Shown: positions 45,848-57,700 of the stretch, piece after piece
Layout of the letters: each line of letters starts with the position of its first letter
Position numbering within the stretch: the stretch's first letter is position 1
NCBI GenBank assembly: GCA_031472005.1
Contig: PZJY01000005.1
Location: 1,674,001-1,738,000 of the forward strand
Length of the DNA stretch: 64,000 bases
Direction: 5' to 3'
From: Tetracladium setigerum
Lineage: Eukaryota; Ascomycota; Leotiomycetes; Helotiales
Notes under the pieces: generated by a model
Database searches by the model: none
Told to the model about the DNA's origin: nothing
The model's input: the letters and a program-made list of their open reading frames with translations, nothing else
Made by a program: the position numbers and the translations under genes

Positions 45848-46277
45848 TTATTCCTTAGCAATGATAGGAAGGCCTGGCAAAAGTGAACCGACGCCTGGAG
45901 TGGTCGGGACTGGCACGAGACCCGTGATACAGCCGACGGCGCAGAGAATAACGCTGACAGGACTACATACAGCAAGCATTATTAGTATCAGAATTATCCT
46001 CTGGCAATACTAACATAGATAAAAAGGCAAGAAGATGGCGTCAACGGTTGTGCTACAAGTGAAGAAGAACTTACCATCCCACAAGTCCAGCCAGTGATGC
46101 AAGATTGGTTGGAGTACAAGCCGTGACTCCAAGAAGACAGGTTGTAACGCATGTTGGGTCCAATGGAAGATTGGTCAATGGAGGCAGCTGTCGAGAGTTG
46201 ACAGCTTCTGGAGCTGCATTTGGTACAGCGGCAGCGATTGCCAGAGCTGGAAGAGCGAGGAGCTTGAAGAATTGCAT
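45848..46277 (-). CDS. small secreted cysteine-rich protein
   Basis: Minus-strand exons 46277-46075 and 45962-45848 (intron 112 nt, GTAAGT...TGTAG) sum to 318 nt, 105 residues. A signal peptide (MQFFKLLALPALAIAAAVPN) is followed by a short propeptide-like stretch. The core has six cysteines spaced C-x3-C-x6-C-x13-C-x6-C-x3-C, a mirror-symmetric pattern. The fourth Cys codon is assembled across the intron. The core is strongly hydrophobic (SVILCAVGCITGLV). This is neither the eight-Cys hydrophobin pattern nor CFEM as I know them. It could be a surface-active or effector-like protein; the function is not known. Confidence 0.8.
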
Positions 46278-49014
46278 GTTGAAAGGAGTTATGTTGAAGA
46301 AAGTGGTAATGAGGGTTTGGTTTGGTTTTGATTGATCTGAAGAAGCTGTTGTGAGGTGAAAGTGTTGTGGATGATGAGGAACTGAGGTAGTTGAGCAAGC
46401 AGGGAAATGCTCTCTTATATACCCATTTATGGCCCGAAATAAAGAGCCACACACTTGAAGAAGGAGATAATATCATATCACACCAAGTGAGTAATTGTAT
46501 ACTTTAATGTGGGGTAAAGTATAGCTAGTGAGTATCGTCGATCTCAATCTTCATGGTTTCAACGAGTCGATCACGACGCTAGTCGCAGCCTCCTACAAGA
46601 CATTTCTGGTCAAGAATATCGCAGCGCTAGTTGCATTTGTGTAGATCAATATTTTACAGAAACATCAAGAATATGAAGTACAATTTTCAAGTGTTAAGAA
46701 GTATTTCTTGGTTTACATATGTTGCAGAGTGCAAGTCAACAACAAACAGTAGTGACCAAAACCAGATACTTCAATTATACAGATTTCATGCTCTTACTGA
46801 TCAAGGGTAACTTCAGTTGGTACAACCTTAGGTGTAGATTCTGTTGAACTGAAGGTTGTAGACACTGTTGAACAACTGAAGCTACCTGTTCTGAGATATT
46901 GATTTTCCAGCCGAGCAAGTTACCCCAATCTCGTAAATTCTACCAGTCTACGGACATCCTTCAACCGAAAAAGAAATCTCTATCAGCTCCAGAACCGCAT
47001 ATTGCTCTCCTCTTTTCAAATAAGGTTTCTTTATTTAGGTTAACATAAAGTTCTCGGCCCGTCGGTAGGCTTGACGGCTACCTCAAGCCGAATGCATTAC
47101 TCAGAGTGGCCGAGACATTGTTATGGGATTGCAAGGATGTCTTATAACCAAACAAGGCACTGAACCTGTTATTTTGATCATCTGATCTTTCTAGCTTTCG
47201 ATGAATGGATAAAGTATTCGTGAAGGGAGAACTCTGTCATATCCTTATCCGGACTCATAGCACTTCAAACTTGAAGAGTTACTGATACATTTCAGGCTAG
47301 ATGCAGTAGTACTTTTAGACTTGATAGAATTTCGACACATTTCGTACTAATTTACGAATAGCGTGCATGAAGGCCCGCCTCCTATACATTTCATAGATTT
47401 CAGGAGTGGATAACGTGGGGTAAAAGCCTCGTGTAACACACACCCGAGCATGTCTCTCTTGGTAAAACAAAGAAAGTTCAGTCAGCGATAAGGGGCAACA
47501 GCCACTACAAATAATATCATACTGCCGTCGGAGTATTGTTCCGGACAGACTTTGTCTTGTGAACAATCAAGTGCGGAGAAGGATACTAATTGTCTTTTCC
47601 GAAATGATTGCTTTTTGTGCTCATCCTTGTGTCTGAGGGTCTCCTTTCTCCCGCGTAACGCTCGAGATTGAGAGCGGCATATGTCTGGTTTCAGGAACTG
47701 TATGTTTCTTCTGTACAAATGAACGTCAAATATATTGACAGGTCTGAATAAGGGGAAACCTTAACGCCGACAAATGATCAAACTTTGCGACACTAACAAA
47801 AGCAGAGTAGTAAGCAAAATTGAGACTATGCAATCCTTCAGGATATTGTACAGATCTAATGGACTCCATGTAACTGTACTGTGCAGTTTAGGGCGCATCA
47901 ATCTGATTGCTTTTGTGTTTGCAGACATGTCAACATAGAGTCTCGGTTCCCGACGCCATCTCGTCCACGTGCATCCGCGTGCATATTTGTCGGAACTCTC
48001 TACAATCATTTTGCGGCTGATTTGGCTGAGGGGAGGTACGATAGGATAGATAGACTAAAAAAACTTTTGCGATTAGAGTGACTCCAGTAACGCTTGCTTG
48101 CCTATCTGGCCAAAAGGTACAGGAAGATTTTATGTAATGAAATTTCAAGTACTGACAGGAAAGCAGGGCTAATCACCAAAATGACTTTATCTAAAAATGC
48201 CTTAAGGGAACTGCCTTCACCAAACTGGCTTTATGTAAAGATGCCTCACTAATTGATTTTACAAATGACTTTATTTAAAGATGCCTCCCTCATTGACTTT
48301 ACAAATGACTTCATCTAAAAATGCCTTGACTGCCGTCACCAAGGACGTTATCTATGCCTAAACTGCCAAACTAAATAACAGATCTAAAGACTCCTTTACG
48401 TAACTCCCAAAATAATAATTATTATTATGTATACTTAGAAGCTGACAAGAGATAGAAATATCAGGGGAAGGATGGGAGCCAGGCGAGATTAAGCAAGCTA
48501 TTTCAATCTCACAAAGATGTTACAGAGGAAAAAATTAATGAATTGTTAGGTTTCAGTATACTTATCTAATAAACCCCGAACCCATTCGGTAAAGGATTGA
48601 TTCTACTGAGGCAACCCCCACTGGCAATCATATTCACCCGTGGCAAACAAGGTGGATGCCCGAGACGACCTTGGATATTGTGAGACGGACGAGCTGGAAG
48701 CATCCTCAATGTGTATCTGCGACGAGATGAGACTGCCCAGCCGAACACGAATCACCGATCTAACTAGCCCCTCAATACACCGGGCAACCTCTCGAGTCAG
48801 AGGGAAGATAACATGTATTATTTGGATCCAAAGGTCGACCGTGGTGACCGTGATAGGCAAGAGCTTCTGGCTACTAGGACCATACCGAGAAACCCAAGCC
48901 TAAACTCCTTCACGAGCCACTCCTAGACTCGGGCAACCCGCACCTTATTTGTAAAATGACGCCTCATATTCGCGTTATCCTCCTCCTGCGGATATAGGGC
49001 CGCAAAGAGAATGC
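46278..49014. other. 2.7 kb intergenic, accessory-looking
   Basis: AT-rich with many tiny ORFs. Contains the tandem repeat at 48180-48330. A GC-richer part starts near 48600 and continues into the orphan ORF; an 85-codon minus ORF (48860-48603) lies in it, without support. Confidence 0.45.
48180..48330 (+). repeat. degenerate tandem repeat, ~43 bp unit
   Basis: About four units, each containing a variant of ATGACTTTATCTAAAGATGCC, spaced about 43-45 bp, with spacer sequences (ATTGATTTTACAA, ATTGACTTTACAA; CTGCCTTCACC, CTGCCGTCACC) also partly shared. Confidence 0.8.
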
Positions 49015-49812
49015 TTACACGTACACTGACACCCCCTCCCCAACACGCCCCACGATAGGAAGAGGGACATGGTGAAAGTATCGACTTAAGAGGACCAGGC
49101 GATATCGTGCCTGGAAGGTGGTGCTCAGATCATGGGCCTCGTCGCGCTCCACCTGGTGAAAGAGCTGGGCAAAGCCCTGCAGGCTGTAATCGGGTGTGGT
49201 AGTATAGGCCAGATCTAACTCCCCGTGATACTCTGGAGCGAGGCCGAAACTCCCGAGGCCAAAACGATGCCAGCACTGGAAGATAGTGGCCCATTCCTGG
49301 CCACACTCCTGACCCCCGACCATCTTGGCCGCCCCGAAGAAGGCAGTCTGTCGGGACAGCGTCATGCCTCTCCAAGCCTTGGCATTATACGGGCTCTGGG
49401 TTGCAATCCACTTGCCCAGCAGCTGACGATCAAGCACTATGCTGGGCTTGAGAGTCGGGTTCCCGACCTGCAGACGTAGTTGATGCGCAAGGTAGCCCTC
49501 GCTCTCACTCTTCACTGGAGTGTTCGACATCCTTCCTAGATGGGACACATGCCTCCTTTGGGCGGGTCGTGGGTCGCCATCTTCGTCTTCGACCGGGTTC
49601 CCTTCGGCATCCCACCGGACGACACGATCGCTCACCAGCTTGCGCTTTCCCTTGGTGGCCAGGTGATTGACGGTGGACTCGGGATTGCGTAGCAGAGTCC
49701 CTCCATATGGGGTGGGTAAATCCGGAGCCGAAGATTCGGGAGGGGCAGAAGGCGTGGACGTGATGGTAAGAGCCTGGATCACTTGACACTCGTTGGCCGG
49801 GCTGTATTTCAT
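49015..49812 (-). CDS. orphan ORF in a GC-rich island
   Basis: A single-exon ORF of 265 codons from the ATG at 49812. The first half is Pro/Ser/Arg-rich and charged; the second half looks folded (LDRQLLGKWIATQSPYNAKA, CGQEWATIFQCWHRFGLGSF). There is no signal peptide or membrane span. Base composition is clearly more GC-rich than the flanks. The C-terminus ends abruptly after a hydrophobic stretch. I recognise no family. It could be a lineage-specific gene, or a fragment of a repeated or mobile element. Confidence 0.5.
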   Translation of the reverse strand: MKYSPANECQVIQALTITSTPSAPPESSAPDLPTPYGGTLLRNPESTVNHLATKGKRKLVSDRVVRWDAEGNPVEDEDGDPRPAQRRHVSHLGRMSNTPVKSESEGYLAHQLRLQVGNPTLKPSIVLDRQLLGKWIATQSPYNAKAWRGMTLSRQTAFFGAAKMVGGQECGQEWATIFQCWHRFGLGSFGLAPEYHGELDLAYTTTPDYSLQGFAQLFHQVERDEAHDLSTTFQARYRLVLLSRYFHHVPLPIVGRVGEGVSVYV

Positions 49813-51026
49813 CAAGATGAACAGGGAGTGCCATCATCATCCTTGATCACAGTATAGGGAGTTACTTGAACAAGAGTAAAATGGTTGATATCCTCAAGTG
49901 AAAAGGGATATGGTGACATCTAGGGTCGGTTAGTTAGCATGCATAGAGGGTATAATAAAGACAGACAAGATATATATACCTTGCGGAGAGAAGAGATGGG
50001 AGGATCCGTAAGGTAGGTTAGGTAGAAGAAGGATGGATAGGTAGTTGATTGCTGAAAGAAGAGATGGGAGGATACCTACCTTTAGGCAATTATCTTGCTC
50101 TTTAACTTACCTAAGATGAAGGCGAGAGAGTGCTACATACTCTACCCATCCCGTCCAAAGTCAACAACTCTATTACTATGTGTACTTGACAGCCAACCTC
50201 CAGCGTACTGTTGTGTACGGTAGAATACGTTTAAGCTCAGGACCCACTGTATCACATTCGGAGGGGAAGGAGGGTACAGTAGCAGTGCAGTACGTGCTGT
50301 ACTGTACACCGTACTGTGCCGTTATTTGCTTAAGTTTATCCTAGCAAGGCCAATCAAAGACGGGGAGAGACGGAAAGGTGGGGGGACCTTGTTGCTTTCA
50401 TTCAACGAGGTCCCCACTTTTTTTCAGCCGCCCTCTCATACGTCTTCTGCAGCTAATAAAATCTCGGACCCAAGCAAACGGAAGAGGATATATTCGAGTC
50501 CCTAGCCATTCTCAACTAGCAGGAACCATTATTGTATGAGAAATTAGAACATGGCAAAAAGCATTTGAATCACATGGTGCAATTAACATTTGGTGTGTAC
50601 CTCGGTATGTCTGTCCTTGACAGAATCCATTGTCATGGGAAGGAACACTCATAACATCTGGACTGCGTATTTATCCCTTACTTCTTTCAACACGCCTCTG
50701 AATTGGGAAAAGCAAAACCAAACGCCTCAGCTCCATGGAAAGAATGTACTCGGTTTTGCTGCACATTTCGTTCGAGAGCCTCGACTCAGACTTCCCGGTG
50801 GGTGCGATTGGTATATAGAGTGCTGATCTTCAGCTCTCGATGACACTCCCAAGAGCTATCCGAAGGTATTGGCAACTCAATGGATAGCTTATGCTTGCTC
50901 GGCCTCCAAGAGAACCCAGTGGTCACCTAGTTGTCTTGGGAGCTAGAATTGGCCAAATGTAATCCCCGCCTCGAACATGATTGAGGATAGCCATGGGCCA
51001 GATATACCTAATCAATGATCATTTCA
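49813..51026. other. intergenic with short repeats
   Basis: Includes a repeated GAAGAGATGGGAGGAT block (near 49986 and 50065) with TAGGTAGG-type simple sequence, and a GTAC-rich patch at 50180-50320. No credible ORF. Confidence 0.5.
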
Positions 51027-51491
51027 TCACCTCCTCTCTGTGCTGCTCGACTCGCCCAAACGACCTTCCGCTGATATGCACGGTTTGCTGCCCTCATCAT
51101 TGTTGAGTGCTCCGCTGGTCTGCCACCAAGAGTTCTGCTTGTCACTGGAGGCAACTGATGAAAGTTCTGCGAATGAGGTGACAGGGGCAGCTGTTTCGAA
51201 GTCGCGTAGCTTGGTAATTTCGTTGTCCTCTTTCTCGAGCTCCCTCAGAACTTTTCTAGATTGAACATTAGCACAATTTGCCACTAGGAAGTAGGGGCTG
51301 GCAGAAATACCCCGTTTCTGCTTGCTTTTTCTCCTGCTGTTCTTTGAGAGCCGGCCCAAAGACCCAAACTCCTGGAGCTTCGTTCAGTAAAGTAGTCATG
51401 CCATGGTTGTAGGCCAGAGACAGAATGTACCGTTGAAGATGCCAAAGGCAGCGGCCAAAGCCAATGATGCAAGATTCCGGTTTTTAGACAT
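51027..51491 (-). CDS. small single-span membrane protein, unknown
   Basis: Minus-strand exons 51491-51431, 51377-51311 and 51255-51027 sum to 357 nt, 118 residues. Introns are 53 and 55 nt (GTACAT...GAAG; GTATTT...CTAG). The N-terminus has one short hydrophobic span (LASLALAAAFGIFN, then APGVWVFGPALKEQQ), followed by a charged helix (KEQQEKKQAETGKVLRELEK) and a Ser-rich tail. The architecture resembles small mitochondrial inner-membrane or ER proteins, but I cannot name the family. It is divergent from the Mms22 gene over 295 bp. Confidence 0.7.
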
Positions 51492-51786
51492 TAGGTAATT
51501 GAAGAATAATACAAAGCAATTGATGCGAGTGAGTGAATGTACAGGCAGATTGGCAGTGACAGGAATATTGGAAGGAGCAGTTTGGAATATGGGACGACAT
51601 TTCCAAGGACTGGTATTAGTAAGCTATTCCACTTCGGCTAAACGTCGGCGCCACCGCACATGTTCCAGTCGCGTCTGCCGAGACGCGTTAATTAGGAACA
51701 TCAAGTAATCAATCTGTGAATTTCGGTATCTCGATATCCCGACCGAAAGCTACGCAGCTGCTTGCGGAACATGCCATTCCAAGCAT
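51492..51786. promoter_or_regulatory. bidirectional promoter region
   Basis: 295 bp between the divergent start codons of the small membrane protein and the Mms22/Mus7 gene. No specific site recognised. Confidence 0.5.
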
Positions 51787-54700
51787 ATGGCTACCTGGAA
51801 GGAAAGAGGGGAGGTTCCAGACTCGGACGACGATGAGGACCTGGAGAGTCTGGCCAGCACCTCGCACGAGGAACAACTGAACGATCTTGGAATTGAAATC
51901 GAGAAAACCAAGCAACATGAGGGCCAAAATGAAGTTACAAATGATGGAGACGGTACGACAAGCAGAAACGCGGAAACGAAGAAAGTGGATGAGGAGGAGG
52001 AGGAGGAAGAGCTTCAATTGCCAGCAGCTTTTCGAGTCGCGGGATCAACTTCGCCAGTGAACAGAACAACCGTTGTTACTTCCTCCTTGCTCACCGATAC
52101 TGGAGATTTGGAACTACCATCGTGGATGCAAACCATAAGTGGGGATGGTGATGAGGAAGGAAATGCTGAAGGTGTCCCCCAGGAGCAGATCTCTGGGCCA
52201 GAGACTCTCGACGATTTGGATGTCATGGATGAGATATCAAAATGCTATGTGCAAATTACGCCTCTGCCCTCAAGTCCGCTTTCATCTCTTCCGAGGAGTC
52301 CGTCTCTTCCTACCACAAAGTTACCAAGCCTGTCACCACACGATCCATCGAGCACTGAAACTGGGCATCATTCCGGAAAGAGAAAAGAGCCCTTTCATCA
52401 AGCGGAGCCTGAGTCTGCCATGCCCGTTGCGAAACGGATCTTTCGCGACCGAACCGCACGTCAAATAGCTCCCTATAAGACGGAGAATTTAGAATACATG
52501 CGGACTTGCAAAGCGAGCGGCATCAGACCCACCAAGATTTTTCAGTCCCAGGAAAGTTCCAGGCTTGCTCCGTCGCCAAACCCCAAAGCACGGATTGGTG
52601 ATTCCCAGAATCTTAATTCAGACGATGGCTTTATTGCGCCTGATGATTCACAAGAAATAGAACACTTTTCGGAAAACTCATCACCACTGAGGGGACGACC
52701 GCCTCTGCAATCCCAGGACCTCGGAGTGGCCACGAATAAATCAGCTCCGATAGATAGTGATGATGAGTTTCCATCTATCGACGACTTACTACAACATCCA
52801 AAAGTTGCGCCTCCCAGCTCCACGAAGCCCCGCCCCAAGACGTATTCAACCAAGTCAAAACCAGCTCCGCCGAAAATTCGGACAGCTCACATTTCAAGCC
52901 CACAGAGCCGACGGCAAAGTAGCATTTTTGATCTTCCAAGTTCGCCCCCGCTGACAAGCGCCACGCTTCCAAATTTCAATCGGGGATCAATCTCCCGGAC
53001 AACATCCACATCCTCAGGAGCGCTCACTCCAAATCAGCGCTCTAAAGGCCTTCGTGCTAAGCCCAGTAATACTTCCACCCCGAACAATGACCTTGTTAAG
53101 CATCTACCCGTAACAATTCATGTCGATTCAGATTCCGAGTTGGAAACTCCCAATCTCAGCTTCAACAGGGCATTAGATTCCGATAGAGATCCCGTTCGAG
53201 ATCTGACAGATTCGGATGATGCTACAGATGCCTCTACCACTTCAAATGCTTCCATTGAGATTCGGCGTGTTGGTAGGAGGATTCGCGGCGTCCTCCCTGC
53301 CTCCCATCTTCGACTTGATACCAGGAAGCAACAACAAACAACAACCCACCACGCTCGGCAGGCAAGCAGAAGTGTTTCTCCCTCTGGACTGTTTCTCCGT
53401 CGCGGTCTGGCATTGCCCACAATACGACGAAGCACTCAAGGGCTCAAGTTACCTTAAATAACGATTTGGATTTTCTTGGGACACTCTCAGATGATGACGA
53501 GGACGAGATTACTGAAACAATAAATCAAGACCAGAGGACTGGAATTGGCAGTCTGTTTGAACAGTCAAGAATTGGGGATGCAGAGGAAGAAGATTCAATC
53601 GATCCTATGCTTCCGTCCCAAAAACGCCACAGAACCACGTTGAACACCGGCTCTAAGAAGAGGAGAAAGACGGGGGCATCTGGTCAAGGACAAATGGGGG
53701 GTTTCAAAGACAACCAAGAATTACAGAGCATCTCAATGGGCCCAAGTCTTTGCAACCAGTTCCGAGACGTCGTCATGGAGCAAGTGGTCGTTCTCGCAAG
53801 CGCCCAAAGGGTGTCAAGCCAGGTATATCTGCGAACACCCCTCTGCCCGCACTTGGAATCTTGGACGTGACAGACACATTAGTAGACAGAACATTGCCAG
53901 CGTTTATTAGAGTTGCAGCTCGTACTGCGAGAGCGAGACATAGTCGTGGGAGACAAACTCCAACTAAGAAATTTATCAGGCTTGCGAACCGCGAGGACAC
54001 GGCTGACGCGCAAGCTATGCTTCTTGAATGGAGAAAGGGCAATATCAAGCCAAAGCAGGGAACCCAACGTGGACCAGATTTCAATGCTTCGTCAAGATTG
54101 AGAACCAACAATAATGCTCAGCAAGCAATTCTGCAGTCGCCGATGGAAACATCGAGGCTCCAGAATTTAAAGCCACCGAATGTATATTCAAGGATTTCTC
54201 GAAAGCTCGTGATATCAGACGGACATCGGCAGCCGTTAAACCAATCTGTTCTACCTCTAGATGGTCCGACAGTTGTACAGAAGCGCCCTCCGAAACGAAT
54301 ATCCGAAAGTACGCAACCTCCCAAACGACCTTACCATCATTTCATTGGAGGTGGCCACCCTCGCCCAGCACAACTGCAATCTGTAGCTTCAATAATACCC
54401 GAGCTGCAAACTTTGCCCTTTAAGGCTTATAAAGGTGTGCTTGACAACATATACAAAGCTGCTCGTAAACGAGCGCCTCTCGAAGCCAACATTCCATTGC
54501 GTCGATTTGTTGGAGCAGAAAGCCTCGATCACCCCGACACGCCGCTTCAATTAATCGAGCCCACAAATCAAGTCACCCAACGCAAGAAAGGACAACCTCG
54601 GCGACTAGACATAGGTGCAGCAGAGTTTCGTCAGCCGAGTAACCCAATGGCACTAGAATTCTTGGTCCCTGCCAAATCACAGGAAGGAGGCACCCCGACC

Positions 54701-57700
54701 AAGCTTCTGGGACTTGGGAAGTTTGGCACCAATTACTCGGTCAACTTTGACATCTTCCCTCTCCCACCTGGTGTGTTTTTCCACCAAAGCACACTTATCG
54801 GAAGTGGCAGGCTTTCGAAAGCTCTAAAAGACATCGAAAGCCGTTTAAATCCCAGATACTCCAACCAACCTACTACGCATATCTCAATCGGTACGAAACA
54901 GTTCTCCTGGGGTCTGTGGAACGAAAACGTCTCATCTGAGGTTGGTATTTGCTTCGATTGGATTGTGGATCAGCACACCACTCGAGCGTCGGCCACCTCC
55001 AGTCCGCAAACAACCGTTGCTGTGCTCGACTTGATCTACAGTTATGTCGACTCGGTATGTTATGCTGGAATACCGTCACAAGAGTTTCTCCTTAGAATGA
55101 GGGGTGTCTTAAGCGATTTTCTCGATCGATTTAACAATGAAGCACTTCTGGTCGATCTTGACCAAGCTGAATATGTGAGATTGATGGAAAGATGCGTTTT
55201 AATCTGCTTCCGACTTCTCCTCTTGTCGCGTTCTGCCCGGAATCTGTCTTCTGAAATTTTCCCTCTCGAGGAGCTTCTACATAAAATGGCTGGTGCTTGC
55301 GTCAGAGTTTTGCTCGATCATGGTTTGGACAGAATTCGTCAGCTTTATGATGATCTCCAATATGTTTCTATTCGGGATCGCGGTATAAGGAGTGATGTAT
55401 TCGCGATTGAGGCTTGGGTGATCCTCTTAAAGGTTCTCGACAAAGCTCACATCCCCAAAGGTTCCTTCTTGGACGTGGTGTATTCGGTGCTGCTAACCCC
55501 TGAAGCGAAGCAGACACAGGATGCTCGTATCATGGAGGAGATGTGGTATTCCTTGTTTTCCCTTTTACCACTCTCGGAATTTGACGAATTTGGCGTCGTG
55601 ATCCCAGAATCTCGATATGAAGTTGCAATGGACAATTGGACACTTCCTCAGCAGATATCGAAACGTGTTTTTGACTTGTACAAGTCAGATCAAAGGCAGT
55701 CTCCGAGCTTCAACGATTACTGCAGATCAATTGTCAGCCGCTGTCATTATCTCATGGTTGAGTGGGGTTGGTGGAAGTGCAGTGGAATAATTGGGACAGT
55801 GTTCGACTTCTTTGCTTCCCAAAATCTGGCCCATCTCCGCAACGAGGAGGTTTATAAGTCGCCGCACTTTCTTCAAGATCTTCAATCCAACCCTGCTTTA
55901 GAAATTGAGCCCGAGGATCGCTGTTTTCATATATTTTTGAAAATAGTTGCACTCGGTGTCAAACATTTTGGTAAATTGGACAACGAAAAAGGAGTTCGGA
56001 ACTTGGTAGCGCGCCTTTTGCCGAACCACGATCGCCAGTACCCCAAGGAGGACGCGGTACATCAACGCGATCTAGCATCGTTGAGAAACCATCACGATCT
56101 ACTCTGCACTCTCTTTCTCGCTGCTCCACCACAACATCGGCCAGCAGCTTCGAAAATACAGGCGCTCGTCAATCCATCACGGTCCCATACTGAAGCCTGC
56201 ATCATAAACATCCAGTCATGGGAACGTCTGGCGCGCTTTGTTTTGTCGACCGATCCAACATATGAATCATATCAGCCACTCGCAAATTGGCAGCACGCAT
56301 TACTTGGTGACTTGTTGACTCAGTTAGAGAACACAAGTGCAGACGTGCGAGCACAAGCCACGGAGTTTTCAGGATTGATTACAGAGTTGCAGATCATGGA
56401 CACTATCACGGCCAACATCGCAGAGAACAAGAGGGTTCTTGCAGCCATACTTCAGGCTACCAAAGATTCGTTAATTAGCAGTCCATCGATTCCAGTGCTG
56501 ATGCAACATATTGAAACCGGTAGGCATTATTCTCACTTTGGGTAATCATACTAAATATTCTGTAGGCTTGTTTTCCCGCATTTTGAACCAGAGCGAGCCA
56601 TTTGATCAACCGTCGGGTTTGGCAATCGACATCCTGGCCGATTTCTTCAAGATTTTGTGTGATTCCGTCGAAAATTTCCATACAGAAGACAGCCAGGACG
56701 TTGATACAGTGCTCGCAGAGCGTTTCGACGCAACAAGGGTCAGTATCTACCCATGTCAATATAAGCTCGTGCAACTGATTCTTGACAGAATGTAACCGAT
56801 ATCATCGTCAAACCGTTACAACGCTATCTTAAGAATTCCCTCGACACTAGCGTCCCTTCAGATAAACATAAAAATCAATATGTATATTGTTGGGCTGAGC
56901 TCCTCCATCTGCTTGATGAGGTCGAGATCGACCACGCTGTATGAATCTCGGTTGCATTAACTCAAAGATTCTCTGCTAATGGAATAGCAGGACTTTAGCA
57001 TGGCCAAATTATTACGTGACGGACGTTTTGCACTCTTTGACTCTTCAAAAGCAACTTCAATCGCCCAGGACGAGTTTTGGGTACGGCTTTTGGTCCAAAT
57101 CTCGCAGAGATGGCATTGGAGGGCGCTTCGTGTGCGTTGCATATCAAATTGAGCAAATTGAATATTCAGCTAACATATTGTAGCAACAGGAAGTCTTGGA
57201 TTTCGGTATCGAATTACTTAAACTGCTCCTTCGGCCGGAAGGAGGGATGCTGTGGGCAGGCATCATTGAACTCACCATCCGGCTTCACGGTCTAGACTAT
57301 CACTTGTTGAGAGGTCCCATCAATCGTGATGGCAGTGTTCGCGAGATGGGCCCAAACCTTACCGAGACGGTTCCCACAGATGTCATTCGCAAGCTTACGC
57401 CCATACAAATTATCACCTGTAAGTTGAACGTACTTCTATCTCTTGATCGCCACTTGCTGACGTTTTTAGGGATGCTAACATCGATGGGGGTCATCATAAA
57501 GGATGGTCCCAACTCTCGTCGACGAGAGTTGACATCTAACAGTGATAGGGACCTTTTCCAGAAACAGATCGAGGAGCTATTCCGTTTCATTCAAGCTCAA
57601 CTTCTTCGCTTGCCCCATCGATCTGTGACTCATCTTAAATACATCGAACTAGTCCAGGAGGTAGTCCATTTGGTTGTGGTAGGAAACGTCAGGAAGGTCC

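Noticed and set aside
53340..53430. A 59-nt intron (GTTTCT...GAAG) to explain the first Mms22 break
   Set aside because: Poor donor, and it would remove protein-like sequence (RRGLALPTIRR); one added G gives a seamless read instead. Not fully excluded.
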